A stretch of 64,000 nt of DNA, from assembly GCA_900544965.1 (NCBI GenBank), contig UQXE01000001.1:1-64000 (forward strand), written 5' to 3'. The position numbers were made by a program, and so were the translations under genes. Numbering within the stretch: position 1 is the first letter of the stretch; each line of letters begins with the position of its first letter. Source of the DNA: an uncultured Eubacteriales bacterium. Lineage in GTDB: Bacteria; Bacillota; Clostridia; Christensenellales; CAG-138. Below, in pieces: positions 45,104-53,900 of the stretch. The notes under the pieces were generated by a model. That model worked only from the letters and a program-made list of their open reading frames with translations. It was not told the DNA's origin and searched no databases.

Positions 45104-45553
45104 CTAACACATGAGCTCTTTAAATCGTGAAAGCACCTCTTCTACAAGCCCATCGTCCTTGATGGCGACAAATACGGTGTTATCACCGGCAACCGTGCCG
45201 GCCACCTCATCCCACTCAAGGGAATCTATGGCTTCCGCCGATGCCGCGGCTGTTCCGGTTATCGTCTTTACTATAATCAGATTGCCCGCCGATGTCAACG
45301 ATGTTACAGAATGAGAAAATATCTTCATAAACCGGTCCTGCAGTCCCGTCTTAGTAACGTCCGAAGTAGCATATTTGTATCTGCCGTTATCCATCAGCAC
45401 CTTTACAAGCCTGAGTTCCTTTATGTCGCGTGAAACAGTAGCCTGCGTTACATGTATTCCATGTTCGCGCAATAGCTTGGCCAGATCATATTGTGTTTCT
45501 ACGCTATAGTTGGATATCAATTCGATTATAAGTGCATGTCTTGCTGGCTTCAA
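45104..45553 (-). CDS. argR: Arginine repressor
   Basis: Hexameric arginine-binding repressor. 149 residues: winged HTH (about 1-70) with TQATVSRDIKELRLVKV as recognition region, and a C-terminal oligomer/arginine domain with GTVAGDNTVFVAIKD. Precedes recN. The 207 bp upstream carry a perfect inverted repeat and AT-rich TATAAT sequence that could be its promoter region. Confidence 0.95.
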   Translation of the reverse strand: MKPARHALIIELISNYSVETQYDLAKLLREHGIHVTQATVSRDIKELRLVKVLMDNGRYKYATSDVTKTGLQDRFMKIFSHSVTSLTSAGNLIIVKTITGTAAASAEAIDSLEWDEVAGTVAGDNTVFVAIKDDGLVEEVLSRFKELMC

Positions 45554-45587
45554 GTGAATACCCCCGATTCATTATATTATATTCTAT

Positions 45588-45620
45588 CATATTCGTCTTA
45601 ATATAACCAAGACGAATATG
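45588..45620. repeat. Perfect 12-bp inverted repeat upstream of argR
   Basis: CATATTCGTCTT (45588-45599), 9-nt loop, AAGACGAATATG (45609-45620). It lies in the nadK-argR gap, about 35 bp before argR. No T run follows on the minus strand, so a terminator is doubtful; an operator or RNA stem is possible. Confidence 0.6.
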
Positions 45621-45760
45621 CGGTCAACCTTAACTTAAATAAACATATCTATGCTAAAAATATGCCGCTAATGGACAACATCTATAGTTTTACATATTTT
45701 ACCAGCAATTTCAAGCTAAAAATGACTACAACCTTAATATTGTAGATACTTTATATGCAA

Positions 45761-46579
45761 TTATCTTAGTTTCTCATCTATAAGTTTATATTCGTTTCGC
45801 TCATTAAGCCTTATAAGCCCCATTGATGCTATAGAGCGTCTAACTATCATTTCATCGCCGGGATATAAGTCCATATTGTCAACTCCATCCGAAGAAAAGC
45901 GCGCCTCGTCTCTTGCGGTAAGCTTTATAACAGCATCCCGTGACAATACTACCGGGCGGATTCCTAGGGAATGTGAGCATATCGGTGTAACAGATACCGC
46001 TTCAAGCCCAGTTGATATTATCGGCCCTCCCGCTGAAACCGAATAACCCGTTGAACCGGCTGGAGTGCTTATTATTATACCATCGCAGTATACGCTTCCA
46101 GCATCCATTCCGTCAAAGCACATATCAATGTGAGCCACTGAAGAGAAGCATTTTTTATATAGTATAAAATCATTTACGCACATAAAACTTTTGTCTTTTA
46201 CTGTGCATTCAAGCATCATATATGTTTCTATATTATAGTTTCCTTCAATAATTCGCGTCATTGCCGACTCAAGCGAACTAAGATCCGTCTCGCTCAGGAA
46301 ACCTATCCTTCCAACGTTTACCCCAAGGATAGGCGCCCTTGTCCCGCATCCCTTGACCATCCAGTGAATGGCCCGCAATATGGTTCCATCACCCCCGATA
46401 GCGAGAAGCACGTCTACCGTACCGCCTTCATAAATGGTATCAGGTTTCCCGCAGTCGGCCCACCTTACCCCAACGCGGTCCAGAATGGACTTAGCGGCAC
46501 TTACAGCTTCTAACGCCCGTTTCTTATTTGGATTTGCAAATATGCCAGCAATAATGTTTTGGCCTTTTATATTCTCCAT
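45761..46579 (-). CDS. nadK: NAD kinase
   Basis: Phosphorylates NAD to NADP. 272 residues from ATG 46577-46579: GGDG (62-65) as the phosphate site, FVCVND-type segment VNDFILYKK, and STPAGSTGYSVSAGGPII, a slight variant of the usual TPTGSTAYSLSAGGP. The start is chosen because the frame upstream runs through tlyA; ATG lies one base after the tlyA stop with AGGGA upstream. Confidence 0.93.
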   Translation of the reverse strand: MENIKGQNIIAGIFANPNKKRALEAVSAAKSILDRVGVRWADCGKPDTIYEGGTVDVLLAIGGDGTILRAIHWMVKGCGTRAPILGVNVGRIGFLSETDLSSLESAMTRIIEGNYNIETYMMLECTVKDKSFMCVNDFILYKKCFSSVAHIDMCFDGMDAGSVYCDGIIISTPAGSTGYSVSAGGPIISTGLEAVSVTPICSHSLGIRPVVLSRDAVIKLTARDEARFSSDGVDNMDLYPGDEMIVRRSIASMGLIRLNERNEYKLIDEKLR

Positions 46580-46580
46580 A

Positions 46581-47429
46581 TCATTCGTCCCTGCCGCAAT
46601 GCTTTGCCGCCAGCTCGTCATGAGATCTATCCACCGTACGCGTAACCATTTCGCTGATTTTGGCGGTATCTCCCATTGCGGTTCCACGATCCTTTTTTAG
46701 TATCAGAAGAAACTCTATATTACCCTTTGGGCCGGTTATCGGGGAATAGTCCATACCAATTATAGCATATCCGCTTTTTTCAGAAAATAAGGCTATGTCG
46801 GTTAAAACGCCGCGGTGGGTTTCTGGCGAACGAACAACCCCATTCTTGCCTACCTTATCCCTGCCCGCCTCAAACTGAGGCTTGACAAGCGCTACAACTA
46901 TCCCTCCCTGTTTAAGGCAGTCGTATAGTGGAGCCAGTATCAGCTTAAGCGAAATAAACGATACGTCTACGGACGCAAAATCCAGATAACCTTCATACCA
47001 GGATGGCTCCATATTCCTGGCGTTATGACGCTCGAGCACTATAACACGCGGATCGTTGCGCAGCTTCCAGTCGAGCTGCCCGTATCCTACATCAACCGCA
47101 AAGACCTTTTCCGCGCCGTAGGTAAGCATACAATCCGTAAACCCCCCTGTCGACGCGCCGATATCGGCGGCAAAGCATCCGGTTAAATCCAAGGCATTTG
47201 CGTCAATAGCCTTTTTTAGCTTAAGTCCGCCCCTGCTCACAAAGGGTATGGGGTCCTCTTTAACCGTTATTAAGTCGCCGCTGGACACGGGAGCGCCGGC
47301 TTTGTCAATTCTAATTCCGTTTTTATACACAACCCCGGACATGATGAGGGATCTTGCCCTTTCTCTGCTGACAGCAAGGCCTAGCTCAACCATACGTATA
47401 TCGGCTCGTATATTATTGCCGGATTTCAT
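46581..47429 (-). CDS. tlyA: TlyA family rRNA (cytidine-2'-O)-methyltransferase/hemolysin
   Basis: 282 residues: an S4 RNA-binding domain (about 8-65, RADIRMVELGLAVSRERARSLIMSG) followed by an FtsJ-type methyltransferase domain with ADIGASTGGFTDCML (SAM site) and VALVKPQFEAG. TlyA proteins methylate ribosomal RNA riboses. Overlaps dxs by 4 bp and precedes nadK by one base, the classic dxs-tlyA-nadK-argR-recN chain. Confidence 0.92.
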   Translation of the reverse strand: MKSGNNIRADIRMVELGLAVSRERARSLIMSGVVYKNGIRIDKAGAPVSSGDLITVKEDPIPFVSRGGLKLKKAIDANALDLTGCFAADIGASTGGFTDCMLTYGAEKVFAVDVGYGQLDWKLRNDPRVIVLERHNARNMEPSWYEGYLDFASVDVSFISLKLILAPLYDCLKQGGIVVALVKPQFEAGRDKVGKNGVVRSPETHRGVLTDIALFSEKSGYAIIGMDYSPITGPKGNIEFLLILKKDRGTAMGDTAKISEMVTRTVDRSHDELAAKHCGRDE

Positions 47430-49279
47430 ATTGTATCAAGCGCCTCCTTCAGTCTCCTCCTTATCTGCTTAGCAGTAAGGCCGCAGATTTCATCCTGCTC
47501 AGATACAGTAGCATGTCCTACGGGATGGTCCATAACGCCTAAATTTACAAGCCTTACGGCTTTCCCGCAAACCGCCTGGGCTATTAAAGCCCCAAAACCG
47601 CACGTTGTTATCCCGTCCTCCAGCGTTATTATAACATCCGAGGATTCAATAAGCCTATCAAGCACGCTCCTGTCAAGCGGCCTGATAAACCTCGCGTTTA
47701 TCACTCCCACCGATAGGCCTTCCGCAGCTTCAAGCGCGGTCTGTACAAGCCTTCCGGTTGCAATTACATTAACGTTTTTTATTTCCCGCAAAACGTTCCA
47801 TCTTCCATATTCTATATCATCGTTTATGCCCAATGTTTCAATAAGCACGCCGCGATTATATCTTATCGCGCTGGGCTTATCCAGCGTTAAGGCGTGTCTT
47901 AGCATCATACGCAGCTCCTCCTGCGAGGCGGGAGAATAGATCGTAATCCCAGGGGCGCTTAGAAGATAAGCAATATCGTAAACGCCCTGATGGGTTTCGC
48001 CGTCCTCGCCCACTAGGCCGGCCCGGTCAACAGCCAATATTACGGGCAGCTGCTGCAGGCAAACATCGTGTATAATCTGATCATAGGCCCTCTGCAGGAA
48101 TGTCGAATATATTGCCGCTACAGGACGCATGCCGCCTGCCGCGAGTCCGGCGGCGAGCGTAACAGCGTGCTGCTCGGCTATGCCGACGTCAAAGAAGCGG
48201 TCTGGGTACAGTCTGAAGAAATCCGAAAGGCCTGTTCCGCTTGCCATTGCGGCGGTTATTGCGCATATTCTAGGATCATAACCAGCCAGGCGCGAAAGCT
48301 CCTCTCCAAATATTTTTGAGTTGCTTGCCGATGGTTTCCGTTTAAGCGCCCCGGTCTCCTTATAAAACGGCGCTACGCCATGAAACAGCTCTGGATCCCG
48401 TTCGGCCGGAGGATAGCCTTTCCCCTTTTTTGTCACCACATGGATTGCTACAGGCTTGTCAAAGCCCTTTGCCTTTCCAAGCACTTCCAATAGTTCGTGG
48501 ATGTTATGCCCGTCTACAGGCCCTATGTATGTAAAACCCATCGCCTCAAACCATATGTTGCTTGGCAGCATAAAGTATTTAAGTCTGTTTTTGAATTTCT
48601 CAATGCGCTTTGCCGCCCACTTTCCTACCCTTGTGCGGTCAAGGATACGGACAGTCGACTTTTTCAACGACCTATAACCCCTGCTTGCCCTCATCAGGTT
48701 CAAATGCTTGCTCATTGCGCTTGCGTTATAGGATATAGACATATCATTGTCATTTATAACCACAATAATCGGCAGCTGGCGCTGTCCCGCGTCGTCCAGG
48801 GCTTCATACGCCATCCCGCCGGTAAGAGCCCCGTCCCCTATCACCGCCACAACGGCGCCTTTCTCCCCTTTTAGGCGCTTTGCGCATAAAATTCCAAGCG
48901 CGGCTGATACAGAGGTGCTCGAATGGCCGGTTTCAAATATATCGCAGGGGCTTTCACTCCTCTTAGGGAACCCGCTTATTCCTCCAAGACGCCTCAAACG
49001 TTTAAAGCCTTCGCGCCTGCCTGTGAGTATCTTATGAATGTATGCCTGATGACCTACGTCAAATATCAGGGAATCCTCAGGCACGTCAAAAACGCGGTGC
49101 AGCGCTATTGTAAGCTCTACAACGCCCAGGTTTGAGGCAAGATGGCCTCCATTTTCAGATACGGAGTCGACAAGAAACGAACGAATTTCTTCTGCAAGCG
49201 GCTCAAGGTATGTGCTGCTCAGCGACTTAAACTGTTCGATACTATTGATCTTACTCAAAATCGGATATTTCTCCATCAT
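47426..49279 (-). CDS. dxs: 1-deoxy-D-xylulose-5-phosphate synthase
   Basis: First step of the MEP isoprenoid pathway: pyruvate plus glyceraldehyde 3-phosphate, using thiamine diphosphate. 617 residues: DVGHQAYIHKILTGR, ThDP motif GDGALTGGMAYEALDDAG, then transketolase pyrimidine domain with DVGIAEQHAVTLAAGLA (catalytic Glu) and VDRAGLVGEDGETHQGVYD. Start MMEKYP at 49279; the upstream in-frame extension runs into the preceding membrane-protein gene. Directly follows that gene by 7 bp; ispA is just beyond the RNA element. Confidence 0.95.
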   Translation of the reverse strand: MMEKYPILSKINSIEQFKSLSSTYLEPLAEEIRSFLVDSVSENGGHLASNLGVVELTIALHRVFDVPEDSLIFDVGHQAYIHKILTGRREGFKRLRRLGGISGFPKRSESPCDIFETGHSSTSVSAALGILCAKRLKGEKGAVVAVIGDGALTGGMAYEALDDAGQRQLPIIVVINDNDMSISYNASAMSKHLNLMRASRGYRSLKKSTVRILDRTRVGKWAAKRIEKFKNRLKYFMLPSNIWFEAMGFTYIGPVDGHNIHELLEVLGKAKGFDKPVAIHVVTKKGKGYPPAERDPELFHGVAPFYKETGALKRKPSASNSKIFGEELSRLAGYDPRICAITAAMASGTGLSDFFRLYPDRFFDVGIAEQHAVTLAAGLAAGGMRPVAAIYSTFLQRAYDQIIHDVCLQQLPVILAVDRAGLVGEDGETHQGVYDIAYLLSAPGITIYSPASQEELRMMLRHALTLDKPSAIRYNRGVLIETLGINDDIEYGRWNVLREIKNVNVIATGRLVQTALEAAEGLSVGVINARFIRPLDRSVLDRLIESSDVIITLEDGITTCGFGALIAQAVCGKAVRLVNLGVMDHPVGHATVSEQDEICGLTAKQIRRRLKEALDTI

Positions 49280-49286
49280 CGAAGCA

Positions 49287-49883
49287 TTACTTCGCACTGG
49301 ATTTTTTCCGTTCGCCGTTTTTGGAAAACAGCGCAAACAACTTTCCAACCATAAACACTATCCTTTGGCTGTGCTTCGTCGCGATACGCTTGCCCGACGC
49401 TTTCCCGCTTACGGTTATCGCGGCTATAAGCGCTGATATAGCAACATTTACTATCAATGCTTCTGTAGTTGCGGCGGAGATTATTATTGACGCCGCAACG
49501 GCCGCGCCCATCGCTCCCGACACTATTCCGCATATATCGCCTACAACGTCGTTACAAATATTGGCCACCATGGCTGAGTTTTGAACGAGCCTTATTGAGT
49601 GTTTTGCTCCGCGAATCCGCTTTGACGCCATAGCCGTATATGCCGTAACGTCCTGTATGGTCACTGCCACGCCGACTATATCAAATAAAATCCCAATAAA
49701 TATTATAAATACCAGTACGAATACCGCCACATACAGCGGCACCCCAAGCAAAACCGTTTCAGACAAAAAGCTTAACACAAGCGCTATCGCCAATGTGATA
49801 AAAAAGACCTTTACAGGCCAAATATCTCGCTTTTTCTTGCGGCGCCTGTTCTTGGCGTCGCTCTTCTTTTGTTGTGTATCCAT
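49287..49883 (-). CDS. oapA: OLE RNA-associated membrane protein OapA (CorB-like)
   Basis: 198 residues: a very basic cytoplasmic start (KNRRRKKKRD), four predicted membrane helices (about 23-42, 47-72, 112-135, 138-157) and a basic C-terminal tail (GERKKSSAK). The middle region IRGAKHSIRLVQNSAMVANICNDVVGDICG resembles proteins labelled CorB/DUF21-like magnesium transporters. In Halalkalibacterium the protein of this size and topology encoded right behind the OLE RNA and before dxs is OapA, the membrane protein that binds OLE. ATG 49883 has GGAG upstream and is 29 nt from the RNA's 3' end. Named from context and topology. Confidence 0.75.
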   Translation of the reverse strand: MDTQQKKSDAKNRRRKKKRDIWPVKVFFITLAIALVLSFLSETVLLGVPLYVAVFVLVFIIFIGILFDIVGVAVTIQDVTAYTAMASKRIRGAKHSIRLVQNSAMVANICNDVVGDICGIVSGAMGAAVAASIIISAATTEALIVNVAISALIAAITVSGKASGKRIATKHSQRIVFMVGKLFALFSKNGERKKSSAK

Positions 49884-49912
49884 ACATCTCCACATGCCAT
49901 ATATAGATATAT

Positions 49913-50471
49913 GGTGGTGGCACATTGAGTAAACTTTGCGCCTTAAGGTCCGGCTAGATTTCCTCGCCCGCCACTCCCCGTCGCCGTTAGAAGCGGTTTC
50001 CCATTATGTCGGACGCTGCGCTGTCTCCATACGCAGGGCCGGACTGCCACTTAGCGCGCACCGTAATCCCCAATATGCCTTAATTCCAACAGTCTAGGAG
50101 CTTTCCTCAGCAGCTTTGCCATCCCCTAGCCTCTTTTGCAGTACAGGTTTCAAAAGGGTTATGCAGAATTGCCAAACCGCCTTATTCCCCTGACACCACT
50201 CAAGGCAGGCTACACTGTACACAGCGTTTACCGCAATACAGGTTTAATCCTATTGAGTAATCGAACTCAAGTTGCCGACCACCCATATAGGTCTCCACGA
50301 AGAACGGGTCGCCTTCCGCATGCCTTTGCAGACCGCCCGGTCTTCTTAACTCCCAGCATAAACCCCCGACTGGCATCGAAAGCAAACACCAGGAACTTCA
50401 TCGATGTGCCCTCAACGGATTTTTAGGCCCGCTTTCAGGAACAGCATTGCTGACTAGAATACTGCACCACC
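49913..50471 (-). ncRNA. ole: OLE RNA (ornate large extremophilic RNA), candidate
   Basis: A 559-nt segment free of convincing frames, between ispA and oapA, read on the minus strand. Its ends pair: 5' GGUGGUG (50471-50465) with CACCACC 3' (49919-49913). Many internal stems are visible, for example GGCGGUCUGC/GCAUGCGGAAGGC-type arms and repeated GGGA/GAAA loop sequence. Known OLE RNAs are about 600 nt, begin and end with a closing helix, and lie upstream of oapA inside an ispA-dxs gene cluster in anaerobic or extremophilic Bacillota. They form a membrane ribonucleoprotein linked to stress and Mg2+ responses. Identification rests on size, ends and context; no covariance model was run. Confidence 0.75.
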
Positions 50472-50509
50472 ATTATTATTTTGCCACAGCGTGCAGTCAA
50501 ATGCAAGCG

Positions 50510-51397
50510 TCAATATTTCCTGTCCATCGTCATTCCGATAAGCGAACTGAAGAACTCCGTGTCCCCGTCAATTCTATACAGTGCCTTTCTCGCCCTTTCG
50601 GAAGCATTTTCAGCCATAATCCTTGATTGCTCCAATCCAAAAAGGGTTACATAGGTGAGCTTTTTAGTTTTTGCGTCCTTGCCTATGCTTTTGCCAAGTG
50701 CATTAATGTCTCCTGTGCAATCCAGAATATCGTCCGTAATCTGAAACAGCATTCCAAATGCATCCCCAAATTCCATTAACGCACAAATCCATTGCGAATC
50801 GGCGCCCCCCACATACGCCCCTGCCAGTACCGACGCCCTGATTAACGCTCCGGTCTTGTCCTTATGTATCGACCTTAACGTATCCTCACTATAATCATCG
50901 TCCAAAGAGGCTTTTATATCCTTCATCTGTCCCGCTATCATTCCAGTAGCTCCAATCGCTCTTGCCACCTCCCTGACCGCTTTAAAATAGCCCTCGTTCT
51001 CACGATGCCGATCCAAGCCGTCAAGCATAAGTTCAAATGCCGATGAAAGCAGCGCATCGCCGGCAAGTATAGCGGTTGCCTCTCCAAAAGCCTTATGATT
51101 TGACGGTTTGCCCCTCCTGAAATCGTCGTTATCCATAGCGGGCAAGTCGTCGTGTATTAATGAGTATGTATGAAGCATCTCTATCGCCCCCGCTATCGGC
51201 AACGCGGTGGTAACATCCCCTCCAGCTAGCCTACAGGCAGCCAGCGTCATGCATGGCCTAAGGCGCTTCCCCCCCGCTTCCAGACTGTAAAGCATTGAAG
51301 CCTGAAGCGGTGCGGGGATGAGAGCGGTTTTTACGTATGACAATATATATGGTTCCACCATAGACCTATACTCGTTTAACACAGGGGCAAGCTCCAT
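50510..51397 (-). CDS. ispA: Polyprenyl (farnesyl/geranyl) diphosphate synthase
   Basis: Joins C5 units to geranyl and farnesyl diphosphate. 295 residues: first aspartate-rich motif HDDLPAMDND (D83, D84, D89), GKRLRP substrate segment near 43-48, and second motif FQITDDILDCTGD. The bacterial short-chain type. Start follows the xseB stop by one base; the OLE element begins 38 bp after its stop. Confidence 0.93.
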   Translation of the reverse strand: MELAPVLNEYRSMVEPYILSYVKTALIPAPLQASMLYSLEAGGKRLRPCMTLAACRLAGGDVTTALPIAGAIEMLHTYSLIHDDLPAMDNDDFRRGKPSNHKAFGEATAILAGDALLSSAFELMLDGLDRHRENEGYFKAVREVARAIGATGMIAGQMKDIKASLDDDYSEDTLRSIHKDKTGALIRASVLAGAYVGGADSQWICALMEFGDAFGMLFQITDDILDCTGDINALGKSIGKDAKTKKLTYVTLFGLEQSRIMAENASERARKALYRIDGDTEFFSSLIGMTMDRKY

Positions 51398-51398
51398 A

Positions 51399-51617
51399 TT
51401 AATCCTCCGTATCCTCTGTCATCGTCTCCGAAGCCTTCTCTATACGCCCTTCATACTCTTCAAGCATATCCTTGCACAGCCTGGCAAGCGACATCCCCTT
51501 TTCATAAAGCTCCACCATCTCGTCAAGCGGCATGCTCTCGTCCGTAAGCCGACGCGTAATATGCTCAAGCTCGCTCATGGCGTCTTCATATGTCATCCTT
51601 TTGCTTTCCACGATCAA
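51399..51617 (-). CDS. xseB: Exodeoxyribonuclease VII small subunit
   Basis: 72 residues, two helices, with MTYEDAMSELEHITRRL and DEMVELYEKGMSLARLCKDML. Partner of XseA; together they degrade single-stranded DNA to oligonucleotides. Overlaps the xseA stop by 4 bp (ATGA). Confidence 0.93.
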   Translation of the reverse strand: MIVESKRMTYEDAMSELEHITRRLTDESMPLDEMVELYEKGMSLARLCKDMLEEYEGRIEKASETMTEDTED

Positions 51618-52951
51618 CCCTCCTTGTTCTTTATTTCAGCCTCGGCTGTTCCGTCGCGCATTATCAGTTCAATGCGTTTTCCGGTTGTTAAATCATCCGT
51701 GGAGTACAGATAATCCCCACCTTTTGATCTTATCATAGCAAAACCCCGCCTCAGCACATTTTCAGGTCCGCATAGCCGTAGGCTTTCAGCGATACCTTGC
51801 ATGCGGTTCCTAAGGTTGTCCATTGACGAGTCCATGCCGTTCCTAAGCGCTTTAATATTACCATCCGATCTATCCTGTTGTTTATATATCGCATGCATTA
51901 TATCCATTTTAACATGCGGGGCCGTTATTTCTCTCGCTCTGCTCCTGCCGTTGCTTAATCTTAAATTAGCAGCCCCGTCGATTGAGTCTATTCTTGTCGA
52001 CAAACTTTGCCGACCCGCGTCGATGCGATAGACTGGAATCATAACCGCATGTGAGGAGGTTATGGAGCTGACACGCGCCTGCCTCTCAGATATTTTACTT
52101 TTTACGGCTTTGGTCATATTGCTCTGTACGGCGCTTAACGACGCCATAATCGACTCCATCTCAGGGGTGCACAGCTCAGCCGCGGCTGATGGCGTAGGAG
52201 CGCGCATGTCGGCTGCAAAATCCGATATTGTGTAGTCGGTTTCATGGCCAACAGCGCTAACCACCGGTATCGAACAGTCGTAGATTGCCCTGGCCACATC
52301 CTCATCATTGAACGGCCAAAGATCTTCAACGCTTCCCCCTCCCCTGCATACGATGAGCACGTCGGCCAGTTTGAGCCTGTCCATTCTCCGTATCGCGGCG
52401 GCAATCTGCGCGGCGGCTCCCTCTCCCTGTACGGCAGTGGGGCAGAGCAGTATATTCATCTTTGGAAATCTTCTCGTTACGACATTTTTGATATCCGAGT
52501 ATACTGCGCCCATCTCTGACGTTACCACGCCTATACATCTGGGCAGCGCCGGAAGCGGCTTTTTATGCGACTCGTCAAACAACCCCTCTTTAGACAGCTT
52601 CTCCTTAAGCCGCATGAAGCGGGCGTACAGCTCCCCCTCCCCCTGCTGCTCCATCTCCTTTACGTATAATTGATAACGCCCCTCCTGTGTATATATGCTT
52701 ACATAGCCTCTGGCAGTAACGGACATTCCGTTTGACGGCTTAAATCCTAAGCCGAACGAATCGGGCTTAAACATAACGCAGCTTATCACTGAAGCTTCGT
52801 CTTTTAGCGAAAAATAAGCGTGCCCCGACGTGTGGCGCTTATACCCTGAAATCTCACCCTTTACACTGATATTTTTCAGCAGAAAGTCACGGCGAAGCAA
52901 ATTTGCAGCATAATCATTTAGCTGGCTAACGCTCAATACCAACTCAGCCAC
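51614..52951 (-). CDS. xseA: Exodeoxyribonuclease VII large subunit
   Basis: 445 residues: an OB-fold DNA-binding domain (LSVSQLNDYAANLLRR, SVKGEISGYKRHTSGHAYFSLKD) and the XseA nuclease domain with RCIGVVTSEMGAVYSDIKNVVTRRFP, VCRGGGSVEDLWPFNDE and SAVGHETDYTISDFAADMRAPTPSAAAE. The start is placed at GTG 52951, overlapping the upstream gene by 8 bp; a later TTG or the ATG at 52978 are alternatives. Coupled to xseB. Confidence 0.92.
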   Translation of the reverse strand: MAELVLSVSQLNDYAANLLRRDFLLKNISVKGEISGYKRHTSGHAYFSLKDEASVISCVMFKPDSFGLGFKPSNGMSVTARGYVSIYTQEGRYQLYVKEMEQQGEGELYARFMRLKEKLSKEGLFDESHKKPLPALPRCIGVVTSEMGAVYSDIKNVVTRRFPKMNILLCPTAVQGEGAAAQIAAAIRRMDRLKLADVLIVCRGGGSVEDLWPFNDEDVARAIYDCSIPVVSAVGHETDYTISDFAADMRAPTPSAAAELCTPEMESIMASLSAVQSNMTKAVKSKISERQARVSSITSSHAVMIPVYRIDAGRQSLSTRIDSIDGAANLRLSNGRSRAREITAPHVKMDIMHAIYKQQDRSDGNIKALRNGMDSSMDNLRNRMQGIAESLRLCGPENVLRRGFAMIRSKGGDYLYSTDDLTTGKRIELIMRDGTAEAEIKNKEG

Positions 52952-53900
52952 CGCTCTTATACATCCTTTCAAATTCATGCCGCGCCTTCAGAGCGACCCC
53001 TACCGCATTGTCCGACGAGAGCTTGGGCAACGCAAATTCAACGATAATTTCCCTCTTTCTAGATTTAAGCCTATTGACGAGCAGGTTTCTGAGAATACCG
53101 CTTGACGCCACGCCTCCGGCAAGCAGATACCGATTTATTCCCGTCTTTTCCAAAGCGTTTATGATCATCTTCGCAAATGTCCTGGCCAGGCATTCGTATA
53201 AGGCACGAGCTATTTTGGCATGATCCTCCGCACCGTCAACCATGCCTATCAGCCGCGTTTCAGCGCCTGAAAAGGAACAGTTCAAGTTATTTACCGAACT
53301 TGGAACGATTATATCCGAACAATCCGTTTTAAGCGCAAGCTCCTCCATCCGCTTGCCCGCCGGAAAAGTGCAACCCATTCTAACCCCTATCCGGTCCACA
53401 AGCTGTCCTGCGTGAATATCCAGCGAACCGCCGAGCTTGGTTATATTGAAGCATTCGTCAACTAATAGTAACTCTGTCGTTCCCCCTGATATATGCATTG
53501 CGATAAACGGGCTGCCGCAAAAGGCTGCGTTTGAATATAATGCCGCCATTATATGGCCCTCCTGATGCGAGGTTTCAAACATCGGTATGCTAAGAGCCGA
53601 CGCAATCGCCCTTGCAGCCATTGTGCCAACCAGGAATACCGGCATATATGAATCTGGCGCAGGATTTGGAACAGAACTAACCGCCAACGCGCCAATATTT
53701 CCTTTATCAAGTTCGTTAAGCGCCGAGTGCAGCATTTTATCCAGATTTCTTGTATGCAAAAATACCCCTTCGCTTTGGCGCAGGCCCCGCCCTCCAGGTG
53801 CCACCGCTAAAGGGGTTCTCATATCAACAACTATAGAATTATGGCTGACGCATGCTATCGAAGTAGTATAGCAGCTGGTATCTATCCCTAAGAATATCAT
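52944..53900 (-). CDS. Kae1/TsaD-like paralogue
   Basis: 318 residues of the ASKHA fold, similar to TsaD, the t6A37 tRNA threonylcarbamoyl transferase. The metal ligands are present: HQEGH (H112, H116) and an aspartate in SSDNAVGVAL near 290; HISGGTTEL is the nucleotide loop. It is shorter than TsaD (about 340 residues) and lacks some TsaD blocks. In many Clostridia this paralogue sits between nusB and xseA next to, not instead of, true tsaD, so the job is unknown. ATGA overlap with nusB. Confidence 0.75.
   Translation of the reverse strand: MIFLGIDTSCYTTSIACVSHNSIVVDMRTPLAVAPGGRGLRQSEGVFLHTRNLDKMLHSALNELDKGNIGALAVSSVPNPAPDSYMPVFLVGTMAARAIASALSIPMFETSHQEGHIMAALYSNAAFCGSPFIAMHISGGTTELLLVDECFNITKLGGSLDIHAGQLVDRIGVRMGCTFPAGKRMEELALKTDCSDIIVPSSVNNLNCSFSGAETRLIGMVDGAEDHAKIARALYECLARTFAKMIINALEKTGINRYLLAGGVASSGILRNLLVNRLKSRKREIIVEFALPKLSSDNAVGVALKARHEFERMYKSGG

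Noticed and set aside
45588..45620. Terminator for nadK
   Set aside because: Good stem but no T tract after it on the minus strand.
50136..50426. 96-codon plus-strand frame inside the RNA region
   Set aside because: No ribosome binding site, poor composition, antisense to the operon and inside a segment with paired ends.
49913..50471. tmRNA, RNase P RNA, 6S RNA or group II intron for the structured region
   Set aside because: No tRNA-like ends or tag frame, no RNase P core motifs that I recognise, too long for 6S, and no intron-encoded protein or GUGYG start. Position next to ispA/oapA/dxs fits OLE better.
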